A stretch of 64,000 bases of DNA from Bugula neritina (lineage: Eukaryota > Bryozoa > Gymnolaemata > Cheilostomatida > Bugulidae), in NCBI GenBank assembly GCA_964035545.1, contig OZ037770.1, forward strand, positions 10,834,463-10,898,462, in the 5' to 3' direction. Below are positions 12,510-24,000 of this stretch, one piece after another. Both the position numbers and the translations under genes were made by a program. The notes beneath the pieces were generated by a model. That model did not search any database and was not told where the DNA came from. It saw only the letters and a program-made list of their open reading frames with translations. How positions within the stretch are numbered: the first letter of the stretch is position 1; each line of letters opens with the position of its first letter.

Positions 12510-12870
12510 TAATGAACCTAATCAGACATAAGATTTTGGGAGAAATTGAAAGATTTGGGCATATAGCGATGAGATACCATATAACCGGCACAGATACCTT
12601 ATAAACAGTTTACAGAAATTAATCCACAAATTATGTTATTAGAACCGGCTTTATTTTGTATAAATTATACTTGTGTTTATATACACTTGTATTTACAGTT
12701 ACCAAAACTTATCATATTTACATAAGAAAATAAAGATACATGCCTTGCTAATTACATAGTTGAAAGAAAAAATAAACAAAACTCAATGCACATAAAAATA
12801 GTAGATGCATATAGTTGAGAGATTCTGACTTAGAGGAGGAAAATGTTTGAAAAAAAGCTGTCCGTAACTT
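12510..12870. other. Convergent 3' ends with crossing polyadenylation signals
   Basis: Stop codons of the two facing genes are 361 bp apart. The plus-strand AATAAA at 12729-12734 lies beyond the minus-strand AATAAA at 12650-12655, so each transcript would run past the other gene's signal and the two 3' UTRs should overlap. Confidence 0.6.
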
Positions 12871-15800
12871 TTACCACATGCCACCACGATCACCTCGATC
12901 AACTAAGCTATTGAGGTAAAGCCCGTGCATACTGTCTACAAATATATGAAGAATTGAAATAAGAGACAATGATAAAGTGTTAATTTCTCACTGTTTCTCA
13001 TTGAAACCATTTTGTTTTAATCCTAGCAGGTAGAGTGTCAACACATTGTAACACAATAATTCTACTATGTGGCCCATTTCAAAGTAAAGATAATTGGAAC
13101 TCATGTTGATTGAAGCAAAACATTACAGTTGAGAGAATTTAAATCATAAACATTATTCATTAGCCATAAAACTATCCAGAAAGTTGCAACTTTCTTTAGC
13201 TGCAGTCATTATATAATGAACTTTTTCAATAATTAACAGCAGTAACTTGTTTTATTTACCATAACATTTTAAACAAGTAATGTTTGCCTCTATTTGCTAT
13301 TGCTACATTGTACCACTTAACTATGACTGGTTCATCTGCTACATGGTGGCACTTGACTATGAATCAACTACCTGCTACATGGTGACACTTAACTATGATT
13401 CAACCACCTGCTACATTGTACCACTTAACTATGACTGGTTCATCTGCTGCGTTGTGGCACTTAACTAAAACTCAACTAACCTGCTACATGGTGGTTCTTA
13501 ACTATGACTCAACCACCTGCTACATGGTGTCACTCAACTATGACTCAACCATCTGCTACATGGTGACACTTAACTAAGACTTAACCACCTGCTATAGTGT
13601 AGCCCTGAAGGATGACTCACCTTGAGAGAGTTGCTGTGAGCACAAAGTCTGGTCGTTAATAAAACTCTTTTCCAAGTCGCCGTCCGAGTCCCACTCGTCA
13701 CTGTCAATAACTGCACACTGAGCCTCTCTTTCAATCAGCTAAAAGTAGGTCAAGTAAACAAGAATTAGGTCAGACATGCACATTGCATGTACAATCTCGA
13801 AACTTGAAATGCATGCATTTACCTGTCAATAGCTTCTACATTTCATAATTTTTATGTCTATAAAATCTGAGCTACTCATCACAGCATATCAAGAAAAACT
13901 TAAAAGTATGATTTTACTTTCATTAAACTTAATGAAAAATATAAAAGAAATGATTTTGCATAAATAATTTTTGCTTAAATTAAATAAAATGAAATAAAAG
14001 CTATGAGAAGGTTCCTCAGAAACATGAAAGAAATCACAAAACACAAAATTTTCAATGTTCACTGTTACTCTATAATATTAACAGAATAACTTTACTCACA
14101 TCTCCATGGGCATCCTGCTGATAGTCCTACAACACAACGTATAGAAGTTGAAAAGGTCATCTATGCACACATGTGACAAGCTTTTAGAAAAACTTACATA
14201 AATATGGTACAAAATCTGTGACTAAACTACCCGGTTAAAAAACAAACTAAAAGAAAGCCAAGGCATTTAAACAGTCTGCCAATTTACAACTACATTAAAT
14301 ATAGTCATTTATCAATGCATGAACTCACAACAAAACAAGAGCCAACTCCAAAATAAACTTCTAATTTTTGTCATTGAATTGCAAAAAAGTTAATATGGAC
14401 TACGTGAACTCTAACGGAAAAGTATTTGCCCTGAGTAATTTTGACAACTTGGCTTGAAGGCTTCAAACAGACAATTATAGCAGAGTTCCTCGCTGACATT
14501 ACCCTGATGGGTTGAGTTTGGGAGGCCAGCAGAACCTATGCCAACACCTCTACCCGTACACCAAGGTCATTGTAACATTGTGCTAAAAAGCTTTGCCACA
14601 ATTTATAAGAAATATAAGAAGGCAACCTGATATAACACTAACACTTTACCCGCAGAAGGCAAACATGAGATAAGGCTTATGATAACCAGCAATACCAGGG
14701 AAACTGTAGTATAGTGATGTTTACTTGCTGAGCTATTTATGTACCCAACAGTAATATGCTATTAATACATATGATGAAGCAGATTTGTGATTTATTTCAT
14801 TTCAGCAGTTAGAGAGAGAGCGAGGACGAGATGCACGTCTAGACAAACCTCATCATCACTGAGAGACATGCTTGTTTCTCCTATGAGCTCTTCTTCTAAC
14901 GATATAGGAACATCTTTTATTGTCCTTTTTCTACCCAGTACTGCTGTTGGCTAAAAACAAGAAATAAAATAAAATTATATAGCTTTGAATTTCCATTAAA
15001 CTTAGTAAACATCTGCAACAAATTTGATCTGATTGCATGCAAATGAGTTTCAAATAATATATTGTTAAAAGCTATCCCAGCAGTTCCTAGCAGATCTACA
15101 TACAGCTATAGATCGGAAATGTTGGAAATGTCGGACCTCCGACTGGTTCCGATAGCAGCCGATTGTCGGATTCGATCAGACATGTCGGAAACTCCGACAT
15201 TTTCGAACACGGTTGGAAGAAGTTTCTCGAAAGGACATTTTCCCAGTATATAAGGAGGCGAGCTCGCAGAGTAGAATCAGTCTACCACTGGAGATCGCCG
15301 GATCAACTCACACAGATATAGTTATTCAAATTCAATAAAGTTTACTCCTACTCTACTTGGAAAACCCATCGTGTTCTTGCATTATTGCGGAGTTATGCTC
15401 CCCACTTAATTACATTCTAAGCCACAAAGCTACTACAGCAGTTTTAGTAAACATTGTAAATAATCAGCACAGTTTTATTTTGTTGATCATATTGATCATA
15501 AACTCTTCAAACAAGTAATGAAACGCCACACACCGCTTTCTCACTATCCGAGTCGTCACTATCTGAGATAACCTTGAACTTATTGGCTGCTCTTGACCTT
15601 GCCTTTGTTCTGAGTACAGGTATCTACAAGCAATAATGTCAACTACACAATTATACATTTGAAACTAAGCGTAACTTATTGAAAGGGACACAAAGCACTA
15701 GTAAAATCAGTTTAACTGAAAATGCTAACATATTATCATCCATCAACACAAATCTTGATTTTCAGCCAAAACATTGTGTCTAAAGTTGCAGTCAACTTTA

Positions 15801-17946
15801 CGATTTTCATTTGGAAATTCAATTTGGCGGAGTTGGAAATTTTACTGAATAAGAAAATAAGGAACACAAATATAAAAATTATTTCTACTAATAACAATGA
15901 TATTGATGTGCTTAGCTTGAAAATCTCCACAAACTCAACTGTAGTATCCTATTATTAGGTCATCATAATAGATTGTTATGTCCTATAATGTATCATTATG
16001 TTATAATTTGTATTATTACGTTGCAAACCATTACAAATACTTGCAAAAGACTTAACACACACAAAATAGAAGAAGAGGTAAATGAGACATACATTGAGGT
16101 CTTCATCATCACTGCTAAAAATATCTGAAGTGCTGTCGGAACTAGGCTTTAGTTTTGTCCTTGACCTGATTGAACTAAATTCTTTCAACTTTTCCGGGTT
16201 TTTCCGTGTAAATAATACTTGACATTTGGGAACGTTTGTGTTTCGACTGCGAAGACCAGATCTTCGCATTGGAGCTAGAGGCAGAGAAGGAAGTTTAAAA
16301 TCTGGCGCCTTGTTAGACAACTTATACTGTGAGGAGTAGTTTGACTCAGTTACAGTCTCATCTAGAACAGAGTCATCTAAGTCTATAGCCTCAGGCTGAA
16401 GTTGATTACACTGCGAGCTCCTGGGAGGTCGCCGCTGTTCATCTACAAACTCGATATCTGAATCAGAGTCTAACAGCATTTCACTCAATTTATCGTCTGC
16501 ACTTTTCGTAGACGGCATATCGCTATCGCTGTCTGATTGAATGACATTTGACATTTTTTTCTTCTTTTTCATTGGTTGAAAGGGGGAGTATTGGGAAGGT
16601 GGTGAAACCCATGTTGTTTCTGCAAAAGCATGGTAGAGATTAGAGAAACAACTCTGTCACATATATTATCAACTAGTATCAATTTTGAATCAATTTTTGT
16701 TATTAAAAATCAAAAGCAAATGCAGATGCTTCAAATTTGACAGAATGTAACTTCAGCAAAGAGAAGAGATATTTATGTGTTCTTTCAACAACTTGAGATA
16801 AAAACTGTGATAGATAATGGTTACTAAAATCAAAGTTAAAACACAATTAGGATTGGCAATTTAATTAGTAATATATTTATAAGTACAGGTGACAATTCCA
16901 GAAGTTGTCTTCTCGTAATAGCACAAACAAAATTCAGCAAACACCTAGAGATGATATATTTGTTGAACATATGCACAAAATTATATTCTATAGAGTATTA
17001 ACAAAATATTAAACTATGAAACAATGAATTGTACAAATGTTGTTATTTATGCAACAGGAAAATAGCATAATAGAGAAAATAACATGTCAGTAGTAGGGCT
17101 TGTATTTTTAACTACATTATGACAATTATTATTACCACAGAATTACTACAGTACTACCACAGTATTATAAACACAAGAAACACCAAACAAACTTGCCTTC
17201 TGTTGTGGGCCTCGATTTTGTTGGAGTCTAAAAATAAAGAAACTAGGCTTTTAGAAAAAAATTTCAAGTCAGTCAATAAAGTGCATAAAAAATTATGTAG
17301 CCCCAATACTTTAGAAAAGTTGAAAAGACAACTCCAAAGACGCAGAAAATACCAAGTTGTAAGATGATTGATTCAATTTAACTATGAATATAGCACGAGT
17401 GCGAGTCCATGTTAATAAATTTGGAGTTATTTTCTCAACATGTTGATGCTTAAAAGTGTACAGTACATAACACAAGGGTGACCGAAAGAAATTTCAAAAC
17501 CTGGGCTTTATATCATTCATTAACATATGTTCATTTAGCTGTGATCATCTAAGTGGACAAGTAGGTACAGCATAGCAAAAATGATTATTCTATTAACCAA
17601 CACCATGGCAAACAGATATTTAGAAAATCCAGCTGCATTCTACTGAAGAGGTAATCAATTCCCCATCACAAAAATGTATACTAAGTTGAATATACTACTG
17701 AAAATAAAACACAATAGCCAGGGAAATCATTTCACAAACGTTCTTAGGAGACGTACACAATGCTTGGAAGTAGAAGTTGGTGATTTTGAGGAGATATTTG
17801 AAATTTCAGATTCCTGCTTTTCATCATCAGATTTGTTAAAGTCGTCTATTATTGGCTGGAGTGCGCCTTTCCATAGTATATCAAACAGCCCATCACCATA
17901 CTGGTCCAGGTTTCTGGCAGTCATTCTTTTTCCAGCATCTCCCAAC
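12871..17946 (-). CDS. Acidic Ser/Asp-rich nuclear-type protein, tail FANCM/Mph1-like at most (5' end not found)
   Basis: Eight exons join in phase: 17946-17757, 17227-17197, 16619-16093, 15623-15534, 14950-14849, 14126-14100, 13738-13621 and 12935-12871 (TAA), about 383 residues. The first exon has an HRDC-like helix pattern (MTARNLDQYGDGLFDILW). Then come basic NLS-like runs (MKKKKKM; GRKRTIKD) and repeated acidic phosphosite-like clusters (SDSDSDM, DSDSDIEF, SSDDEDL, SDSDDSDSE, SDDE, DSDEWDSDGD). The end reads FINDQTL then SMHGLYLNSL. An acidic region followed by a MxxLYxxSL-type tail recalls the FANCM/Mph1 helicases as I remember them, but no helicase motif is present here. Exon 17197-17227 uses a GC donor (GCAAGT), and exon 14100-14126 is only 27 nt. 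The 17946 acceptor needs an upstream exon I could not find in 18.0-21.0 kb. The exon model is solid; the identity is weak. Confidence 0.68.
13285..13605. repeat. 36-bp tandem repeat, about nine units
   Basis: Unit of the form CTGCTACATGGTGACACTTA followed by ACTATGAYTCAACCAC. Several units carry a TGACTGGTTCAT variant. It lies in the last intron of the minus-strand acidic-protein gene. The period is a multiple of three, so false ORFs run along it. Confidence 0.9.
15063..15415 (+). mobile_element. Solo-LTR-like block
   Basis: A GC-richer island has retroviral-type LTR layout: TGTTGGAAATGTCGG near 15118, many TCGGA/CCGAC words, a TATA box GTATATAAGG at 15247, a GAGCTCGCAGAGTAG initiator region, AATAAA at 15335 and a TATGCTCCCCACTTA end. 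No internal gag-pol sequence adjoins it. The outer ends and a target-site duplication could not be fixed by eye. It is opposite in strand to the host gene. Confidence 0.6.
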
Positions 17947-17987
17947 CTGCAAATTGAGAGATTCATAATAAAAGTTAAATGAGAAAC

Positions 17988-18179
17988 TCAGACACTATCC
18001 CTGTGAGAACCCCTGATGAAAAAGGTTTTTTGTTGAATCGGGCTAATGACTTATCCATATGTGGCACAGGAGCAATTATGACTGGATGCTTTTTCTAACA
18101 TCACCAATGGCCTTTACTGGGGATCGAACTCTTAACCATAGGTTTACTAAACCTTTAACCCCTAGCCCATGGCTGCCCC
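17988..18179 (-). repeat. tRNA-derived SINE copy
   Basis: Minus-strand copy: GGGCTAGGGGTTAAAGG head, GAGTTCGATCCCCAG B box, TGACTGGATGC-type middle in inverse orientation and CTATCCCTGTGAGAACCCC tail. It lies just upstream of the first recognised exon of the acidic-protein gene. Confidence 0.8.
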
Positions 18180-20079
18180 CTGGGCAGTAGAAAATGAAAT
18201 AATGTCACAATTATCATCATTTAAATTGAATAAATCAACAATGAAATAATCAATCATACCAACAAACTCTTACTTGCCCAGTTTTTGTACAAAAATGAGT
18301 GGGGTACTATTATGGTAACTGTGAGTGGGCATTACTCACAGAGATATCATAAAACAGAGCATACGATTACAGTCATTATTATATATAATAGAACCTTAAC
18401 CAGAATTACTCTTTAGCTGTTATCATGATCACAATTAAAAGTTACCAGAATATATCATATCTAATACTATATTACATACAACATTACATTCATGTTTCTC
18501 TAAGCATTAATAAATAAAACTTTATTATAATGACCTAACAATTTGAATTTAGCTTGATTGTATTCATAATAACTAAAATTTTACTTAAAATAATGATACT
18601 ATATCCATAGATATTTGTATTGTGGTTATAACATGAAAATGATTAAAAGTTAGTAAAATTAACAGCTTACAATAATTATTTCACCATTTGAGCATTTAAA
18701 TTACCGTTTTACTCTATCACACACATTGAATAGACTTTTTGAGCAAAACTATATCAGTATTACTGTTATTAACAATCATCACAACTTGAAATTCAAATTT
18801 CAAATTGATTCTGCACTAAAATTTTAGTCAAAAGTAAAATAAATCACTGGAGTTTGATGGGATCAAATCAAAATTATTTACATTAATATCAATTATGATG
18901 ACTGAAGATGAAGTTTAATAACTATTGTTATAATTATCATTTCCGCAGTCCTATGCAACTATCCAGAAAGAAAATATTTTATTCATATTCATTACTTAGA
19001 TTTTAAAACTTAACCAGCTAACTAATATGTTTTATTCATATTTATTTATACCGTTAATGTTGCCAGGGTAGAAAAAACATTTGGTCACTAGCAGGCAGTT
19101 CTACTTTAGTTCAGGGTTTGTGTGCGAATGTTGCCATTGCTAATTTGGCTGCCGTGATTGCTTCCACCAAGCATTAACTCTATTGATATTCGTTCTTTAG
19201 TATGTATCCGTGTATTAACAAAAGCCAATAGTTATATAACTATTTCAATATACTAGTTAACAAAGTAATAAGCAACTAATTATATAACGATATAAAGAAA
19301 CAAAACTGTCAAGTAATATTCAATTACCAGAATGGCATAACTAGAAAATTGGAGAATAATGCTCTGCTGCCCTGCATTGTACTACCTATTGCTAATCTCT
19401 GATTATTATTTAGATAGTCTGTAGTTCTATTGCTACTCTGTATTAGATGTTTGTAGAGAAGTTCTAAAATAGCTTGCTGCTTTGCTAAAGTTAGCTGAAT
19501 AGCTGACGAACAAAATATTTTAAAATTATACTGTTATATCAAGTTGTAAGGTGTGTTTATTTCTGAGTGGGTCTAGATGGTTGGTGTGATGCATCAAGTG
19601 TGTTGGCTAAATGTCTGTGTGCTTGTCATTTTTCATTTTCAGCCTACATCACTGGCTAGCACAGCTGCTTGCAGCAATAAAATCGGTCAAGCTAGGTGCA
19701 TAACTCCCTTGTCCTGTCAGTATAGAGTCTTTCTATCAACAAGCCTTTCCATAGCAACTCATACTAGACTAGAAATGACTAAGAGGAGCTCTGACTCCAA
19801 GACATGTGGCACGCACGGCGACTGGCATTTGTGGATATGCTCAAGTGTTCTCAATCCCGATCCACATCTATGAGTTATAAACTTTACTGCCAAAATGTGG
19901 CATGAACTCTTTAAACAACAGTCACAAGGCCAGGTATCTTAGTAATCTATAGGCATGCAACAATAACCTAGTCTTACACTATCACTGTGAGTATGAATAA
20001 CAACTAAAATCATTACTATATGTATAACTCACTAACTGTTACCATCCGGCTAAGCATTGATATGCATTATCATTATGTG

Positions 20080-20620
20080 TTAGTATAACGACTACTACAA
20101 GTATTACTACTGAGTACTGATACAGCTACCACTAGTAGTACTATTGAGCTATAAGTATAAAATAATAACTATAAGACTAAGTATAACTACAAGACAACAA
20201 TTACTAATTGTACTAGCCCTAGGCCTAGTATATCTGTATGAGTATTACTATTAGTATTAGTACTGGTAGTCGGTAGTGGTAGGAGTGCAAGTAGTAGTAC
20301 TCACTATGACTATTAGTATTACTATTAGTATTACTATTAGTAACAAAATTAAATTTAGTATTTACTTATAAAGTAAACTTACAAATTATAATTATTACAT
20401 TTATTAATATTACTATTATCATTATGACAATGATTATGAATATCAATATGATTATCAATATCATTATGATAATGACTATCATTGTGATTATTACTACTAC
20501 TAGTACTACTACTAGTCAGCAGTCTTACTCTTACTTGAATGCAATATTATCAATAATTCAATTATGAGTAGTACTAATACTATAGTAATAGTATAAACTT
20601 AAACAGCTTCAATAATGATT
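20080..20620. repeat. Low-complexity TAGTATTAC / TATCATTATGA stretch
   Basis: Dense trinucleotide-like words (TAGTAC, ATTACTATTAGT, ATTATCATTATGA) over about 540 bp with no fixed period, 430 bp before the CREB3L start codon. Confidence 0.7.
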
Positions 20621-21051
20621 AAAACATTTCGACGAGATCCGCAATGATTGGATTCTATCACTCTGAAGCATTATGACCAGTGGGCTGGTTTAGATTGATT
20701 TTAATTATTATCATTTTAATTATGTATTTATGCTGGCAATTTTTGAAGTTATACTTAGCGCTGATTCTTGCAAATAGCAACGTTTACTGCACACCCAATT
20801 GTTGCTTCGGGGGGCAAGTTTATCCCGCCTTACAGATGCATTATTCACCTTGACCCTAATTAGCACCGCCTTCACATTTCACAAGCAACCAATAAAAGAA
20901 ATTTGATAGTGGGAGTGGTACGGTTTTCCTTCTTGAATTTTTTTCATTGATTCATCAACGAGCTCACTAGTTACGACCGGCTTTTCAAATTTTTAACATT
21001 CATATAGCTAAACAATACTGATTATCGAAGTTATTTTGTGTCACTTTCACA

Positions 21052-24000
21052 ATGGAAAGTTTTCCTACAGACAAACAGTTTATGGAGTTTTATGATGATG
21101 GTATGGAAGACATTTTTGACAGCAAAGTTTCAATGGGCTGCTCATCGTATTTCAATGATGATGATCTCACCAGTTTAAATATTGATAATCACGCGAACAG
21201 TTTAGAACAACATCAGGAACCTGTCTACAATTATAGTTGTGGTGTTGACGCAGAAAATAACTATGCATTCAATGTTGTTAACAGTAGATTAGATGAAAAT
21301 TCCAATAAGTATATTCCTGGAAAAGATTATATTGCACAGGTGAGTTGAACTTGAAGTTAATGTTATACTTAGTCTTATACTTAATACTTATAGTTATAGC
21401 AATAGCGATTATTAAAACTTCAGTTTAGAATGAGTCAGACTATATATTGTATTAAAAGTATTACGGTATCTTAAATCTGGGTCAATCTGATTTTCGTATT
21501 GTGTGTTGGTGTTACTGTTAGTGTTGAGCAACCTTGGACTTGGTGGTTTTTGTGCAACTGCATGTAATTGTATTGATGTCATACTAGTTTAATGCAATCC
21601 ATTTTTAATATTAGTATTATTATTATTACTGTTTATGTTGCTGTTAGTAAGATTGAGATTCAGATACTGATAGACTTGGTTATTTGAGTTCTTTTGAGTT
21701 TTACTATATTTATAAATAATAAAATATGATTTATTCATAATGATATGAAATACATAGGCCTTTAACTTTAAGAATTGTAGTTATTAATATAATCATAATA
21801 TTAATTCTGAAAATTGATAAGCTACTTCCTAATATTTGATGGTCAGATTTGCCATTTTAAATAATTTATTAGCCATAATCATATTGATTAACATAATCAT
21901 TAATGATGATCAAAATGATAATGTAACTGATCACTTTTAACAATGTGGGGATAACTTAGTTATGCTCATTTCAATACTGAGACTTCATCTGTGATATTTT
22001 CAATGCTGTATCTATTTATTAAATAATATTTTTATATGTTTTGTTTAATTTTTATTAAGTTTTTTAAATTAAACTTCAATAATGTGCGTTGTATCGGTAC
22101 AAGTGTTGCAATCTAAATTATAAAATTGTAAGAAATGATTTTGTATTTACAATTTAAAAAACTGAATGGTGGAAATCAAAGTTGTATAAGTAAACCTTAT
22201 GTTTGTATTTATCTATAATAATAATAATAATATAACTCTGTCATTATATGTAGGCTATAATAGCTGTTGCTTTTTATATACGTATCAGTTTATATCAAAC
22301 TTGCTAATTTTGTTTGATAAACTGTAGTGCCATCAGTGCAATACAAATAGAAAAGGAAGAATTTTTATATTTCACTTGTGGTTTTTGCATTTAGGTAACT
22401 GATAGTAAAAGTTGTATTTTTTTCCTCTACTCGTGGATGATAATAATTGCTATTATCGATATCTCAAATAATAATTGAAAACTCACATAGTCAGAAGATT
22501 GAAAATTGGTTGTTTGAGTCTCAGTGAAGTTTGATAACAATGTAATGCTGGTACAAAACGGTTTATATTATGCGCTAAAAGTGCGGAACTATCCATAGTT
22601 TATGCTGCAAATTGTTTGGGTATGATATATTGCTTGCATTCAGATGAAGGTAGTAGGAGCAACAAACTCATTCGAGCTTACACCACTTTATTACTATAAC
22701 AAAGGTCACACAAACAAAAAGTACTAATTTCCTTAACTAAGTGCAGTTGGAGTAATGTTGATTTCTACTAGTTGTAATATAGGTAAATGATTGTATCAAT
22801 AATATATATGGAATGTTCATACTTGTGTAGCATACTAGTTATAAAAATCAATTATGTAACAATGGTGCACTGGTTTGTTTATGTGCGGTTGCCTATGATT
22901 AAATGCAATACCTAGTTCACCCTTTATTGGAAACTATTAAATAATATCTTCTGTTAGAATATGATTCGAGCCCATTTGTATAAGATCACCAAAAATTGAA
23001 GTTAGTTGGCCTTTTTTATAAATTGATATTTATTTTTATTAAAACTGGATGATGAAAACTACCACACAAGACTCTGTCACAAATTGGTTTATTTCCTGTT
23101 ATTGCTTTTTGAACACCTTCCAAATAAGCACATATAAATGTGTTAAAACTTACAACATGCCATTTTATTGCAAATAAACAATAATTATTTGGGGAACGTT
23201 GTACAGCATGAGGCTAGTATCTACCCTGGCATTGTTCATTGAACTTTCCAGGCTGCAGTACGATTGATTAGCTTATGAATGAATGATTTTGCTTGTGGAC
23301 AATACGTGTTTGCTATGGGTGTGTTGTGGAAACATAAGCAAACAGCATCACCTTGCTGCTACTTGATTGTGCTTCTCTGTGACGTCTGCATTGTACGTCT
23401 GCATTGTGTGTCTACGTATGCAATAGTGTCCGCAGTAGTGTAAGCTCTCTGAACACATTGTTTAGATTCATTGATGATTGCACACTTTAATCCAACAAAA
23501 ATGTTGTAAGATATTCCAAGTATTACTGCATAAAAAGAGATTTGGGTGGGGATGCTATAGATTAAACTGCTAAAAACTAAATAGCCTTTGGTCTGATGCT
23601 TTGTTTTAGTTAAGAATTGCCTACAATCATGTGTTGCTGCTCTAAGCCTATTTCTATGTATTTTGTTGAAACTTAAGATTAATTTTTTTTCTGATAGCTT
23701 TACTTATATTTCAACTCATTGTAGATAACAACTTAAACTTTCTTGCTTCTGGCAACATTTGACCATAGATGTATTAACAATCAATTTGATCTAAAATCAC
23801 ATACTAGCAAATGCACATATTAATTAGCAAATAAGAGTGAAATAACTATTGATACTTGATTTTCTACTGTATTTGATACACTTCATTGAACCCTATAATA
23901 TAGAGTATTCAAGCATAAATTATATAATGATTTTATTATACACTTTATATAATGAACTACAAACCTATTTGTACCGATTGTAGAATTGTCTCCCATGCCA

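Larger units (their letters stand above)
17947..21051. other. Region upstream of two divergent genes; no coding exon confirmed
   Basis: It must hold the missing 5' exon or exons of the minus-strand acidic-protein gene and the promoter of CREB3L. Contents seen: a minus-strand SINE copy (17988-18179), AT-rich DNA, and a simple-sequence stretch. CCAATAAAAG at 20889 is a possible CCAAT element for CREB3L. An ORF at 19577-19873 is uncertain. Confidence 0.5.

Noticed and set aside
13280-13577. Two overlapping plus-strand ORFs with repeated CYMVTLNYDST-like units
   Set aside because: They follow the 36-bp DNA repeat, exist in two frames at once, and lie in an intron of the minus-strand gene.
19577-19873. 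98-codon plus-strand ORF beginning MVGVMHQVCW
   Set aside because: Hydrophobic start looks like a signal peptide, but an internal TTTTCAG could instead be an acceptor, the rest has no recognisable domain, and no partner exon was found. Left unannotated.
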